Of a stretch of DNA of 64,000 nt, positions 16,267 to 25,712 are shown piece by piece. The stretch lies in NCBI GenBank assembly GCA_949740725.1, contig CATJIO010000182.1, positions 25,518-89,517 of the forward strand. The letters run 5' to 3'. The position numbers were made by a program, and so were the translations under genes. Within the stretch, counting starts at the first letter, position 1. Every line of letters begins with the position of its first letter. The notes under the pieces are model-generated. The model saw only the letters and a program-made list of their open reading frames with translations, made no database searches and was not told the DNA's origin. Source of the DNA: an uncultured Lachnospiraceae bacterium (GTDB lineage Bacteria > Bacillota > Clostridia > Lachnospirales > Lachnospiraceae).

Positions 16267-17110
16267 CATTAGACAGAAGATTTAATACAGCATAAGTTTT
16301 GCGGCCTAGTTCTTCTTGCAGGCAGACGGAACTCGTCCGCTTCTCCACTTCCTCTGGGAGCTGATACAGGCCGATCACTTCCAGCCCCTTTCCCTCATAA
16401 TACTTTTTTAAATAATCCTTTCCTGCATGGCGGCTGCTGGAGAGGAAATAATTTCTGTGCATTTCTTTCTTCACCTGCATTTCCTGAGCAATATAATCGA
16501 TCCAGCTGACAAAGGTCTTTAAATTGTAATCATTCAGGGAATAGCCGACAAATAAAAATACATGGTCGATAAGCAGCGATTTCAGGAAGGTTTCCATCAG
16601 CCGGTGGGTCTCAGAGTACTGCAGATAATCGTCCTCCTTAAATACAAGGTGCTCCGGACTGCGGATATCACCATGGAGCTTCAGGAGATAGTGGGAGGAG
16701 ATGCCGGTGAGCAGATCACGATCCTTGCCGATGATCTGGTATCCCACGGCAGCCTGATCTAACAGTGTGTCGAAATTCGTAGTGACAATATGAGCTGGAT
16801 GAAGGGAGACAATTAGTTCATCCAGGAGATTCGGCCGGATATCCTCTGGTATCATAGATTTTAACAGTTGGTAGTAGGACGCGTGACCCGGACTGTCATC
16901 CATACAGTAATAATACTGGGGAATCCGGATATACTCTTCGGTAGCTAAGCGGCCCTTGGTGGGGTAACCTAGCTTTTCCGCAAAAATCTGAACCATTTGT
17001 CCCCAGGTGGGTAGCCCAGAGTTCTTAGAAACACCAGCGCCTACAAAGATTACCAGCTTTTCGCGCTGCAGGGCAAGAGAAAGGTCTTGAATCATTTCGT
17101 AAAAGTTCAT
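16250..17110 (-). CDS. SIR2 family NAD-utilising protein
   Basis: 286 residues from ATG 17110 (GGAGG 5 nt upstream; ATG 17113 also possible). The long frame starting at 17224 would begin upstream of the promoter and is rejected. SIR2-type Rossmann motifs: FVGAGVSKNSGLPTWG (residues 22-37), HIVTTNFDTLLDQA, LLKLHGDI with the catalytic-type histidine, and FVGYSLNDYNLK. There is no zinc-binding CxxC insert, so it is the SIR2_2-like class that in bacteria is often an NADase or phage-defence effector rather than a protein deacetylase. It has its own promoter and stands alone; its partner, if any, is not obvious. Confidence 0.82.
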   Translation of the reverse strand: MNFYEMIQDLSLALQREKLVIFVGAGVSKNSGLPTWGQMVQIFAEKLGYPTKGRLATEEYIRIPQYYYCMDDSPGHASYYQLLKSMIPEDIRPNLLDELIVSLHPAHIVTTNFDTLLDQAAVGYQIIGKDRDLLTGISSHYLLKLHGDIRSPEHLVFKEDDYLQYSETHRLMETFLKSLLIDHVFLFVGYSLNDYNLKTFVSWIDYIAQEMQVKKEMHRNYFLSSSRHAGKDYLKKYYEGKGLEVIGLYQLPEEVEKRTSSVCLQEELGRKTYAVLNLLSNVSPSP

Positions 17111-17132
17111 CATATCCTCCTTTTTCCTTATC

Positions 17133-17161
17133 ATTGTAGCGAATTTGCGCAGGGAAATCAA
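17133..17161 (-). promoter_or_regulatory. Sigma-A promoter of the SIR2 gene
   Basis: On the minus strand: TTGATT (17161-17156), 17-bp spacer, TACAAT (17138-17133). It ends about 20 bp before the SIR2 start and lies 14 bp from the CIRCE element of clpB. Confidence 0.75.
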
Positions 17162-17175
17162 GAATAATAAGAAAA

Positions 17176-17202
17176 TTAGCACTCGACTCTTGACAGTGCT
17201 AA
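17176..17202. promoter_or_regulatory. CIRCE element (HrcA operator) upstream of clpB
   Basis: TTAGCACTC (17176-17184), nine-base spacer, CAGTGCTAA (17194-17202). This matches the CIRCE consensus TTAGCACTC-N9-GAGTGCTAA with a single change. It overlaps the -35 box of the clpB promoter, so HrcA binding should block transcription. The hrcA gene is not in the window. Confidence 0.92.
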
Positions 17203-17218
17203 TAACATGTGTTATATT
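17190..17218 (+). promoter_or_regulatory. Sigma-A promoter of clpB
   Basis: TTGACA (17190-17195), 17-bp spacer, TATATT (17213-17218). The -35 is a consensus match and sits inside the CIRCE element. Confidence 0.88.
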
Positions 17219-17266
17219 ACGCATATAACAATAAATGGGTTAACGCATACAGAGGGAGGCGTAAAG

Positions 17267-19858
17267 ATGAATATAAATAAATTTACACAGAAATCAATGG
17301 AAGCGGTTCAAGACTGCGAAAAGCTAGCCTATGAATATGGCAACCAGCAGATAGAACAGGAGCATCTCCTGTACAGCCTGCTGACCTTGGAGGACAGCCT
17401 GATCCGAAAGCTGATGGTGAAGATGGATTTAAGTGATAATCAATTTACCGATGAGGCAAAGGAGGCCCTTAATAAATTACCTAAGGTCAGTGGCAATGGA
17501 CAGCTGTATGTGAGCAGCGATTTAAATAAAGTACTCATTCATTCAGAGGATGAGGCGAGAGCTATGGGGGATGAGTATGTCTCTGTAGAACATTTATTCT
17601 TGTCCTTGTTAAAGCAGCCAGATCGGATGCTGAAGGATATATTCCGGCAGTATGCCATTACCAGAGAGAAATTTTTGCAGGCCTTATCCACCGTTCGGGG
17701 GAATCAGCGGGTAGTCAGCGATAACCCGGAGGCCACTTATGATACCCTGGCCAAGTATGGCTACGATCTGGTAGAGCGGGCCAGGAACCAAAAGCTGGAT
17801 CCAGTCATCGGCCGTGACGGGGAAATCCGAAACGTGGTGCGGATCCTCTCCAGAAAGACGAAAAATAATCCAGTATTAATTGGCGAGCCCGGCGTGGGAA
17901 AAACTGCTGTGGTGGAGGGATTGGCCCAGCGGATTATCCGCGGGGATGTGCCGGAGGGCCTGAAGGATAAACGGCTGTTTGCCCTGGATATGGGCGCCCT
18001 GGTGGCAGGAGCCAAGTACCGGGGCGAGTTCGAGGAGCGGTTAAAAGCAGTTCTGGAGGAAGTAAAGAAGAGCGATGGGCAGATTATCCTGTTTATCGAT
18101 GAGCTTCACACCATCGTTGGGGCAGGAAAGACAGATGGCTCTATGGATGCAGGCAATATGCTGAAGCCTATGTTGGCCAGAGGGGAACTTCACTGTGTCG
18201 GTGCAACTACTCTGGATGAGTATCGAAAATACATTGAAAAGGATGCTGCCCTGGAGCGGCGCTTCCAGCCAGTTATGGTGGAAGAGCCTACAGTGGAAGA
18301 TACCATATCGATCCTCCGTGGATTAAAGGAGCGGTATGAGGTATTCCATGGGGTAAAGATCACAGACTCTGCCCTGGTATCTGCAGCGATGCTGTCAGAC
18401 CGCTATATCTCAGACCGGTTTCTGCCAGATAAGGCCATCGATCTAGTGGACGAGGCCTGCGCTATGATAAAGACAGAGTTGGACTCTATGCCTACAGAAC
18501 TAGATGAACTTTCCAGAAAGGTGATGCAGCTGGAGATCGAGGAAGCAGCGCTGAAAAAGGAGACTGACCATTTAAGTCAGGAACGTTTAGCGGATCTGCA
18601 GAAGGAGCTGGCAGAGCTTCATGACGCATTCAACACGAAAAAGCTGCAGTGGGAGAATGAAAAGGCTTCTGTGGATCGGCTCTCCAGCTTGCGTGAAGAG
18701 ATCGAGTCGGTGAATCGGGAGATCCAGGCTGCACAGCAAAGGTATGATTTAAACCGGGCCGCAGAACTGCAGTACGGTCGCCTGCCCCAGCTTCAGAAGG
18801 AACTGGAGGCAGAGGAGGCCAGGGTACGGGGTGAGGATTTAAGTTTAGTGCGGGAGAGCGTAACCGATGAGGAAATTGCAAGGATTATATCGAAATGGAC
18901 AGGAATTCCGGTAGCAAAGCTGACAGAGAGTGAGCGGAGCAAAACACTTCATCTGGATGAGATTCTTCATCATCGGGTAATCGGCCAGGACGAGGGCGTG
19001 GAAAAAGTAACCGAGGCGATCATACGTTCCAAGGCAGGGATTAAGGATCCTACCAAACCTATTGGTTCCTTCATGTTCTTAGGCCCTACTGGGGTGGGGA
19101 AAACTGAGCTGGCCAAGGCGTTGGCCGAGGCGCTGTTTGATGATGAGGGAAATATGGTCCGCATTGATATGAGCGAGTACATGGAGAAGCACTCTGTATC
19201 CCGATTAATCGGGGCGCCTCCAGGATATGTAGGATATGATGAAGGAGGACAGCTGACAGAGGCAGTGCGCAGAAAGCCATATTCAGTGATTCTTTTTGAT
19301 GAGGTGGAGAAGGCCCATCCAGATGTCTTTAATGTGCTGCTGCAGGTGTTGGATGATGGGCGGATTACGGATTCTCAGGGGCGGACAGTAGACTTTAAAA
19401 ATACGATTCTGATCATGACTTCTAATATTGGATCTCAGTACCTGCTGGAGGGAATTGATGAGGATGGATCTATCCGGAAGGAAGCGGAGGACATGGTTAT
19501 CAATGAACTGCGTATGCATTTCCGGCCGGAATTTTTAAACCGATTGGATGAAACCATTTTATTTAAACCATTGACCAGGGAGAATATCAGCGGGATCGTG
19601 GATTTGCTGCTGGCCGAGGTGAACCGCCGTCTGGCCGGGAAGGAGCTGGGCCTTCGCCTTACCAAGGAAGCGAAACAATTTGTGGCAGACAGAGGATACG
19701 ATCCGGTTTATGGGGCGCGTCCGCTGAAGAGGTATCTTCAGAAACATGTGGAGACCCTTGCGGCAAAGATCATTCTGGAAGATAAGGTAGGGATAGGAGA
19801 TACGATTGTCATCCATAAGCCTGAAGGGGAAGACCGATTAACCGCATATGTTGAATAA
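17267..19858 (+). CDS. clpB: ATP-dependent disaggregase ClpB
   Basis: 863 residues, the usual length, from ATG 17267, 7 nt after GGAGG. The N-terminal Clp repeat domain ([20 protein letters not shown]) is followed by the first AAA module with Walker A GEPGVGKT at residues 206-213, the coiled-coil middle domain (about 400-520) and the second module with GPTGVGKT at 606-613, [27 protein letters not shown] and the C-terminal [12 protein letters not shown]. It lacks the ClpP-binding loop region of ClpA/C types, so it works with DnaK to rescue aggregated proteins after heat stress. CIRCE shows HrcA control. Confidence 0.96.
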   Translation: MNINKFTQKSMEAVQDCEKLAYEYGNQQIEQEHLLYSLLTLEDSLIRKLMVKMDLSDNQFTDEAKEALNKLPKVSGNGQLYVSSDLNKVLIHSEDEARAMGDEYVSVEHLFLSLLKQPDRMLKDIFRQYAITREKFLQALSTVRGNQRVVSDNPEATYDTLAKYGYDLVERARNQKLDPVIGRDGEIRNVVRILSRKTKNNPVLIGEPGVGKTAVVEGLAQRIIRGDVPEGLKDKRLFALDMGALVAGAKYRGEFEERLKAVLEEVKKSDGQIILFIDELHTIVGAGKTDGSMDAGNMLKPMLARGELHCVGATTLDEYRKYIEKDAALERRFQPVMVEEPTVEDTISILRGLKERYEVFHGVKITDSALVSAAMLSDRYISDRFLPDKAIDLVDEACAMIKTELDSMPTELDELSRKVMQLEIEEAALKKETDHLSQERLADLQKELAELHDAFNTKKLQWENEKASVDRLSSLREEIESVNREIQAAQQRYDLNRAAELQYGRLPQLQKELEAEEARVRGEDLSLVRESVTDEEIARIISKWTGIPVAKLTESERSKTLHLDEILHHRVIGQDEGVEKVTEAIIRSKAGIKDPTKPIGSFMFLGPTGVGKTELAKALAEALFDDEGNMVRIDMSEYMEKHSVSRLIGAPPGYVGYDEGGQLTEAVRRKPYSVILFDEVEKAHPDVFNVLLQVLDDGRITDSQGRTVDFKNTILIMTSNIGSQYLLEGIDEDGSIRKEAEDMVINELRMHFRPEFLNRLDETILFKPLTRENISGIVDLLLAEVNRRLAGKELGLRLTKEAKQFVADRGYDPVYGARPLKRYLQKHVETLAAKIILEDKVGIGDTIVIHKPEGEDRLTAYVE

Positions 19859-19864
19859 AGAAAA

Positions 19865-19898
19865 GCCGCAGGAAAATCAAGAGCTCCTGCGGCTTTCC
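19865..19898 (+). terminator. Rho-independent terminator of clpB
   Basis: Perfect 9-bp stem GCCGCAGGA (19865-19873) / TCCTGCGGC (19885-19893) followed by TTTCC. It starts 6 bp after the clpB stop. Confidence 0.85.
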
Positions 19899-19957
19899 TC
19901 TCTGTGAAAATATTCTATAAAATATGTCCCTTGTGAGGAAATATTTTTTTAATATCA

Positions 19958-19986
19958 TTGCAGTTTTTTGCGGTGAAGATTATAAT
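19958..19986 (+). promoter_or_regulatory. Sigma-A promoter of the pilus operon
   Basis: TTGCAG (19958-19963), 17-bp spacer, TATAAT (19981-19986), about 40 bp before the DUF4250 start. No other clear promoter is seen until 28690, so it probably drives the whole pilus cluster. Confidence 0.78.
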
Positions 19987-20027
19987 TTTTATTAAAGAGT
20001 ATTTCAAAAGGATAAGGAGGCGGTAAA

Positions 20028-20201
20028 ATGATCCCGAAGGATCCGGTGATGCTGTTAAGCTACCTGAATACACAGCTGAGAGATAATTATCCCAGCCTAG
20101 AGGAACTTTGCCAGGGGATGAACCTGAACCAGAATCAGATAATTTCCAAAATGAAGGAAATCGGCTATACTTATAATAGAGACAGAAATCAATTCCGGTA
20201 A
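20028..20201 (+). CDS. DUF4250 domain-containing small protein
   Basis: 57 residues from ATG 20028, preceded by the strong site AAGGAGGCGG. Sequence MIPKDPVMLLSYLNTQLRD, then YPSLEELCQGMNLNQNQIISKM and YTYNRDRNQFR, is the typical DUF4250 pattern found in many Clostridia. The middle looks like a helix-turn-helix, so it may be a small DNA-binding protein, but its function is unknown. It is the first gene of the unit leading into the pilus genes (12 bp to the next start), which may mean only shared transcription. Confidence 0.85.
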   Translation: MIPKDPVMLLSYLNTQLRDNYPSLEELCQGMNLNQNQIISKMKEIGYTYNRDRNQFR

Positions 20202-20213
20202 AGGTGGGGCTTT

Positions 20214-20675
20214 ATGGTAGTAATAATCTTTTTTGTTCTTCTCTTAGCAGTGGCATGGATGGATCAGAAGACGATGATGATTCCAGATTATTTTCCGGCA
20301 GTTATTTTTCTTATGTCGGTAAGATCACCATTTCTGGGAAAGGGGGCGCCTCTGGGGATGAAGGTTGTGGGCGTGCTGTCAGTCAGCCTGCCGATGCTGA
20401 TTCTCGCGCTAATCATCCCTGGCGCCTTTGGTGGCGGTGATATTAAGCTGATGGCGGCCTGCGGCGCCTTTTTGGGCTGGGAGAGAACTATCCTGGCAAT
20501 GTTTTTTGCCATCTTAGGAGGCGGAGGCTGGGGACTGTGGCTTTTAGTCAGGAAGCAGGCCGGACCAAAGGATCATTTTCCCTTTGGCCCTTTCTTATGT
20601 ATGGGACTGATGATTTCGACTCTCTGGGGAGAGAATATTCTGCGGTGGTATCTCTCCGGATTTCCTGGAAAATAG
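20214..20675 (+). CDS. Prepilin peptidase, A24 family, without methylase domain
   Basis: 153 residues, about five hydrophobic helices. The two catalytic aspartates of A24 peptidases are in view: AWMDQKTMMIPD near the N-terminus and the GGGDIKLM motif near residue 75. The cytoplasmic N-methyltransferase domain with its CxxC pairs, present in PilD, is absent. The size and layout are those of the short TadV or CpaA-like enzymes. It should process the prepilin-like proteins at 25693-28690, cutting before the hydrophobic segment. Confidence 0.88.
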   Translation: MVVIIFFVLLLAVAWMDQKTMMIPDYFPAVIFLMSVRSPFLGKGAPLGMKVVGVLSVSLPMLILALIIPGAFGGGDIKLMAACGAFLGWERTILAMFFAILGGGGWGLWLLVRKQAGPKDHFPFGPFLCMGLMISTLWGENILRWYLSGFPGK

Positions 20676-20714
20676 GAAGCGAAGTGGATTTCAAAAGAGA
20701 AAAGAGGAATGGGT

Positions 20715-21914
20715 ATGCCCAGATATCGCTATCATGCAGTTGATCAGAATGGGAAGAACCGCAAAGGGCAGATGCAGGCTTTAGGAGAGAGGGAGCTTCA
20801 TGGGCTTCTCCTGGAACAAGGACTGTATCTGATTCAGGCGGAGGAATTAAAGGAAAGAAGACAGAGGTATTCCTTAAAGCCTAGGGAGCTAGAGGAATTT
20901 TCCAGAGGACTGGGAGCGATGCTCCACTCCGGCATTCCTATGGTGCGGGCATTAACCATTTTATCCCAGGAGGAAGGTCTTTCTCCACGGATAGGAAGGA
21001 TTTACCAGGCTGTGTTGGCACAGGTTTGCCAGGGAGCCTCCCTATCTGCTGCCATGGAACAACAGAATGCGTTTCCCATGGTGATGATCTATACATTTCA
21101 GGCGGCAGAGGCTTCTGGTAAGCTGGAGCAGACAGCCTTCAGGCTAGCAGAGCATTACAGCCGGGAATACAAGCTGGCAGGCAAGGTAAGAAATGCCACG
21201 ATTTACCCCAGGATTTTGGCTATTCTTCTTGCTGTGGTGACGGCTTTTTTGATCAGCGTGATTTTGCCCCAATTCCAACAGCTATTTCAACTGATGGAAA
21301 AGCTTCCACTTTCCACCAGAATACTATATGGAATTTCCTACAGCATTCGGGATTACTGGTATCTGGCGCTCCCGGGCTGCATGATGCTTTGGGTGGTGTG
21401 GAGAAAGATAAAAAAACTGCGCCCACTCCGCCGGCTTTTGGCTCGAGGAGTAATTGCCATGCCGGTGATCGGGAGCTTGAGAAAGACAGTGTACACAGCC
21501 CGTTTTGCCAGAATGCTGAGTTCTTTATATTCTGCCGGTATTCCTATGGTGCCAGCGCTTCAGATTGGGAAAAAGACCATAGGCAATGTCTACCTGGAAG
21601 AACAGCTGGATGAGATGATTGCCAAAATAAAAAATGGGACATCCTTAAGCCAGGCTCTGGGGCAGACCGAAGGGTTCTTAAAAAAGCTTTCTTTTTCGGT
21701 GCAGGTGGGGGAAGAGACAGGAAGTCTGGATGTGATGCTGATGTCAGTGGCAGATGCATTGGAATACGACGCTGAGTTGGCGATAAACCGAATGGTTTCT
21801 TATCTGGAGCCGGCAATGATCTGCATCATGGCTCTTATTGTAGGATTTGTTATGGTGGCGATCATGACTCCCATTTACGGCTCCTATCAGGCGATGGAAC
21901 AAATTGGGCTTTAA
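20715..21914 (+). CDS. Type IV pilus/type II secretion platform protein (PilC/GspF)
   Basis: 399 residues from ATG 20715, 7 nt after AGAGG; ATG 20709 is too close to the ribosome-binding site. It has the GspF layout: a short N-terminal YRYHAVDQNGKNRKG element, then two homologous T2SSF domains, each followed by membrane helices (about residues 167-188, 215-232 and 372-392). Signatures include EFSRGLGAMLHSGIPMVRALTIL and FARMLSSLYSAGIPMVPALQI. It is the inner-membrane platform on which the assembly ATPase acts. Confidence 0.92.
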   Translation: MPRYRYHAVDQNGKNRKGQMQALGERELHGLLLEQGLYLIQAEELKERRQRYSLKPRELEEFSRGLGAMLHSGIPMVRALTILSQEEGLSPRIGRIYQAVLAQVCQGASLSAAMEQQNAFPMVMIYTFQAAEASGKLEQTAFRLAEHYSREYKLAGKVRNATIYPRILAILLAVVTAFLISVILPQFQQLFQLMEKLPLSTRILYGISYSIRDYWYLALPGCMMLWVVWRKIKKLRPLRRLLARGVIAMPVIGSLRKTVYTARFARMLSSLYSAGIPMVPALQIGKKTIGNVYLEEQLDEMIAKIKNGTSLSQALGQTEGFLKKLSFSVQVGEETGSLDVMLMSVADALEYDAELAINRMVSYLEPAMICIMALIVGFVMVAIMTPIYGSYQAMEQIGL

Positions 21915-21937
21915 TTGCCAAAATAGAGGAATGGAAC

Positions 21938-23392
21938 ATGAAAACAGTGATTTATTTGTCGAATCAGACGGTAAAGGCTGTGACCGGCCAGAGCCGGAAG
22001 GGCAGGATAAAAGTCCTGGCGGTATATCAGGAGGAGGCTCCACGCCTTACGATCGTAAACGGCCAGGTGACGGATGATGAGGCATTTACAGAATTTTTAA
22101 AGGCATTTTGGGAGAAACATAAGCTGCCGGCACATCCGGTCTGCCTGGTCATCAACAGTACCCAGACGGTAGTACGATTTTTTGACCTTCCGCCAATGTC
22201 TTACAGGAAACGGATGCGGTATCTTCCCAGAGAGTTTTCTGACGTGGAGCGAATGCGGGATCCGGTGTACAGCTACGGTCTGGTAGAAAACAAGATGTTC
22301 GGGGCAGTGATGGAGCGAGCCTTTCTTGGAGAGCATCTTAAGCGTTTTCAGAAGATAGGAATTCGCATCGTATCTGTGGAAGATGCGCTTATTTCTCAGC
22401 TCAGACTTTTAAGCTGCCTGGAAGGATTAAAGGGGAAAGTATGTGTGGTCCAGATTCTCGATGGAGCAGCATTGTTAAGTGTTTTGTGGGTAAACAAGGA
22501 CTTTCTGCATTTTAGCCGGTCACGGATATCAACGCAGACTGGCGCCCGAAGTCTGGGAGAGTGCTGTGCAAAGAATGTGAGCGCGCTGATGCAGTTTGCC
22601 AGGGCTCAGCGGATTCGGCAGGAGATCGAGGCAGTATATATGGGCGGTCTGGAGAAGGTGTGGTGGCCTGAATATGAAAAAGCTGTTTTGGCAGTAAATT
22701 CGATGATTCGCGTGTTCCCTCTGGCAGATTCCGCAGGGGCTTTCTTCGATTTCCCTGAGGGAAAATATGGACTGGGGAATTTTACTGCGGCAGCAGGAGG
22801 GCTTCTGTCTAAAAGTGGTAGGGCGAATCTGCGTAGCCAGTTCAGGAAAGGCCCGGAATATCTGGCAAAGAGGAGAGCACTTTTTCGCCAGCTGATGCCA
22901 GCCCTTGTGACGGCGGCTACGCTGTCTGTGGTGGTGGGGATTCAGATGATTCGATGGTTTCAGCTGACCAACCAGATTAACCGCAGCCTGGAGTATCTGT
23001 CAGATTCCCAAGTGTTGGCAGGGGTTGCCAGATATGACCATCTGGAGAAAGAAAATCAGATTCTGTGCCAAAGAATCGAAGAGACAAACCGCATTATCGT
23101 AAATATAAATTCCTACCCTGTAATGAGCACGGAGATCGACCAGGTGGTGGCGCGCTGTGCTGAGGGACTGGTCAGCGCGGACGTGACTGGCTTCCAGGCA
23201 GATCCTGGAATGATACAGGTAATCAGCCTGGCTGAAAATGAGAGGTTGATTTATCCCTTTATCAATCGTCTGACAGAGGAAAAGGATGTGTTTTCTAGCA
23301 TCCATTATACTGGATTTGAGTATGTAGAGAGCCAGAAGGCATGGCGGCTATATGTGGAATGCTATCTGAATGATGGGGCAGGAAAGGAGTAA
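21938..23392 (+). CDS. PilM-PilN-like fusion protein of pilus assembly
   Basis: 484 residues. The first ~300 resemble an actin-like PilM ATPase domain: VIYLSNQTVKAVTG opening, VCLVINSTQTVVRFFDLPPM, ISVEDALISQL-type region and a C-terminal TAAAGGLL. After a basic linker comes a single membrane helix (about 322-340, LMPALVTAATLSVVVGIQM), then a coiled coil (LEKENQILCQRIEETNRII) and a ferredoxin-like domain, which is the PilN pattern. PilM and PilN are separate genes in most pili, so a fusion would fix their 1:1 ratio. PilO follows 6 bp later, as expected for the alignment complex. Confidence 0.75.
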   Translation: MKTVIYLSNQTVKAVTGQSRKGRIKVLAVYQEEAPRLTIVNGQVTDDEAFTEFLKAFWEKHKLPAHPVCLVINSTQTVVRFFDLPPMSYRKRMRYLPREFSDVERMRDPVYSYGLVENKMFGAVMERAFLGEHLKRFQKIGIRIVSVEDALISQLRLLSCLEGLKGKVCVVQILDGAALLSVLWVNKDFLHFSRSRISTQTGARSLGECCAKNVSALMQFARAQRIRQEIEAVYMGGLEKVWWPEYEKAVLAVNSMIRVFPLADSAGAFFDFPEGKYGLGNFTAAAGGLLSKSGRANLRSQFRKGPEYLAKRRALFRQLMPALVTAATLSVVVGIQMIRWFQLTNQINRSLEYLSDSQVLAGVARYDHLEKENQILCQRIEETNRIIVNINSYPVMSTEIDQVVARCAEGLVSADVTGFQADPGMIQVISLAENERLIYPFINRLTEEKDVFSSIHYTGFEYVESQKAWRLYVECYLNDGAGKE

Positions 23393-23398
23393 AGAACC

Positions 23399-24052
23399 AT
23401 GAAGCTGAAAGTAACCGAACAGGATAAACGGCTGCTAAGCATTCTGTCGGCATTGGCTATGGCAACAGCATTTCTCATTCTGGGGATTATTCCGCTCCAT
23501 AGAAAAAATCAGGACATGAACGCGATGGTAGAGGCGATTGCAGCGGATGTGGAGGAAAAACAGAAAAAACTTGTCACCTTGGCCCAAGTAAAAAGTGTGG
23601 AGGAGGAGAACCGGAACCGGCTGGAAAGAATACAGGAAAGCCTTTACCCGATGCTGGAGAGCCAGGAGATTGATCGGATTCTAACGGAGATGGCCCTTGC
23701 CTATGGGCTGAGCGTGAGGAAAATGGAGATTCAGATGCCAAATGGACCATCCAGCCTACCAGCATTTAAGGAGGAGAAGACTCCAGCAAGTATGGGGCTG
23801 GAGATAGGGACAGATAGCGTCTATCAGGCCCTGGTGCTCCTTGAGATAATTGGAAGTAAAGAGGGAAAAGCTGGATTTTTAGACGCGATCGCCAGGGAGG
23901 ATATCCGCATCCGTACCCTTACTATGCGCCGTCTGAGGATGGCAGTTCGGGGAGGGGCAGAAGAGGAAGAGGGTGAGCTGGAAGTATTGGAGTTAAGGCT
24001 GGAGGTTTCCATGTGTAGGAAGGAGAAAGAGAATGGGGACACGTATCGGTGA
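23399..24052 (+). CDS. PilO-like pilus alignment protein
   Basis: 217 residues: short cytoplasmic N-terminus, one membrane helix at about residues 15-33, a coiled coil (DVEEKQKKLVTLAQVKSVEEENRNRLERI) and a C-terminal alpha-beta domain. This is the bitopic layout of PilO and GspM. Its 3' end overlaps the start of the ATPase gene by 20 bp. It would pair with the PilN half of the upstream fusion protein to connect platform and ATPase to the wall side. Confidence 0.78.
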   Translation: MKLKVTEQDKRLLSILSALAMATAFLILGIIPLHRKNQDMNAMVEAIAADVEEKQKKLVTLAQVKSVEEENRNRLERIQESLYPMLESQEIDRILTEMALAYGLSVRKMEIQMPNGPSSLPAFKEEKTPASMGLEIGTDSVYQALVLLEIIGSKEGKAGFLDAIAREDIRIRTLTMRRLRMAVRGGAEEEEGELEVLELRLEVSMCRKEKENGDTYR

Positions 24053-25712
24053 GATCCTAGTGGAATGCGGGTATGTGACGGATGAACAGATACAGGAGGC
24101 ATTGGCGTACCAGGAGAGTCATGAGGGGATCCGCTTGGGAAAGGCGCTGATTGAGATGGGAGTACTTTCTGAGCAGCAGATGCTCAATGGTTTGGGGATC
24201 CGCCTGGGCTTAAAGACCATAAAGCTGTCTCAAATCACGGTGGATCCTGAAGCGGCGGCTCTGCTTCCAGAGGAAACGGCCAGAAGATATCAGATGCTGC
24301 CAGTGAAGGCTGCTTCCGGGTTGCTGACCGTATTGACCAATGATCCGTTGAACTTCTATGGATTAGAGGATATTCGTCAAATCACTGGACTGGATCTGGA
24401 AGTGTGCTTGTGCGAGCTGCAGCCCCTGATGGAGGAAATCAGGCACTGTTATTCGGAGATTGGCGCAAGAAAGGCGGCATCCACGGCAAATGAGAGCCAA
24501 GGCTTTAAGGAGGGAAGCCGGGAGCTTAGGGTGGAGGTAGGAAATGACGATACACCGATAATCAATCTGCTGAATCAGCTGTTGGAGTATGCCTATCAGA
24601 ACAGCGCCAGCGATATTCACATCGAACCCTTTTCAGAAAAGACCCGCATCCGGATGCGGATTGATGGGGGAATGGTAGAATTTGTCACTTTGCAAAAGAG
24701 GATACATATGCCTTTAATTGCCCGGATCAAGATTCTGGGCAGTATGGATATCGCGGAACACCGAGTTCCTCAGGACGGGCACTTTCAGGTGGAAATCGAC
24801 AGGGAAACCATCAATACCAGAGTATCTATTCTCCCCACTGTATTTGGGGAAAAGGCGGTGATTCGGCTGCTGTCCGGGCATATTTCTATCGATCACCCAG
24901 ATACCTTCGGTATGGATCTGGAGGATTATCAGCGACTGTGTAGGCTGCTGGAGGCTCCTAATGGGCTGATTTATCTCACCGGGCCTACTGGTTCAGGAAA
25001 AACCACCACCCTCTATATGGTGCTGAAGGAATTATCCCGCCGTCCGGTGAATATCTGTACTATTGAAGATCCAGTAGAAAAAAATCTACCCGGCGTGAAC
25101 CAGTGTCAGGTAAACGATTCAGCCGGGGTAAATTTTGAGCATGGACTTCGGGCGCTTTTGCGTCAGGATCCAGATATTATTATGGTAGGGGAAACCAGAG
25201 ATAAGGAGACCGCCCAAATATCCGTCCGGTCAGCCATCACCGGGCATCTAGTGCTGTCTACTTTACATACCAATGATGCCGTATCCTCTATCGTCCGGCT
25301 AAAGGATATGGGAATTGAGCCCTATCTAACAGCGAATGCCCTGGTGGGAGTGGTGGCGCAGAGACTGATGAAAAAGCTGTGCAGGGAATGCGCCAAGATG
25401 GTGGAGGCAGGGGAGGAGGAGAAACGGCTTTTGGGAAGAGGGCCGGTGAAAATCCGTGTTCCAGGAGCATGCCCACTATGCCGGGGCACAGGTTATCGGG
25501 GAAGGGTGGCAATTCATGAGATCTTGTTCGTTGATCAAAAGGTACAGGCGATGATATCCAGCCATACCTCCAGTGACCGGATTCGTGAGTACGCGATTAA
25601 AGAGCAAGGGATGAAGACACTCAGAAAGAGCGGGGTAGACATGGTCTGTAAGGGAGTGACTTCCATAGAAGAGTTGAAAAAAGTGATCTATTATGGTGAA
25701 TCAAAATCGTGA
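24033..25712 (+). CDS. Pilus assembly ATPase (PilB/GspE) with MshEN-type domain
   Basis: 559 residues. Two consecutive MshEN motifs open the protein: RIGEILVECGYVTDEQIQEA and RLGKALIEMGVLSEQQMLNG, separated by about six residues, the arrangement that binds cyclic di-GMP in MshE-type ATPases. The motor domain has Walker A GPTGSGKT (317-324), IEDPVEK, Walker B RQDPDIIMVGETRD, STLHTNDA and a zinc knuckle CRECAKM ... CPLCRGTGYRGR. It is an extension-type motor; no PilT-type retraction ATPase is present. The start overlaps the upstream gene and the end overlaps the first prepilin gene. Confidence 0.94.
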   Translation: MGTRIGEILVECGYVTDEQIQEALAYQESHEGIRLGKALIEMGVLSEQQMLNGLGIRLGLKTIKLSQITVDPEAAALLPEETARRYQMLPVKAASGLLTVLTNDPLNFYGLEDIRQITGLDLEVCLCELQPLMEEIRHCYSEIGARKAASTANESQGFKEGSRELRVEVGNDDTPIINLLNQLLEYAYQNSASDIHIEPFSEKTRIRMRIDGGMVEFVTLQKRIHMPLIARIKILGSMDIAEHRVPQDGHFQVEIDRETINTRVSILPTVFGEKAVIRLLSGHISIDHPDTFGMDLEDYQRLCRLLEAPNGLIYLTGPTGSGKTTTLYMVLKELSRRPVNICTIEDPVEKNLPGVNQCQVNDSAGVNFEHGLRALLRQDPDIIMVGETRDKETAQISVRSAITGHLVLSTLHTNDAVSSIVRLKDMGIEPYLTANALVGVVAQRLMKKLCRECAKMVEAGEEEKRLLGRGPVKIRVPGACPLCRGTGYRGRVAIHEILFVDQKVQAMISSHTSSDRIREYAIKEQGMKTLRKSGVDMVCKGVTSIEELKKVIYYGESKS

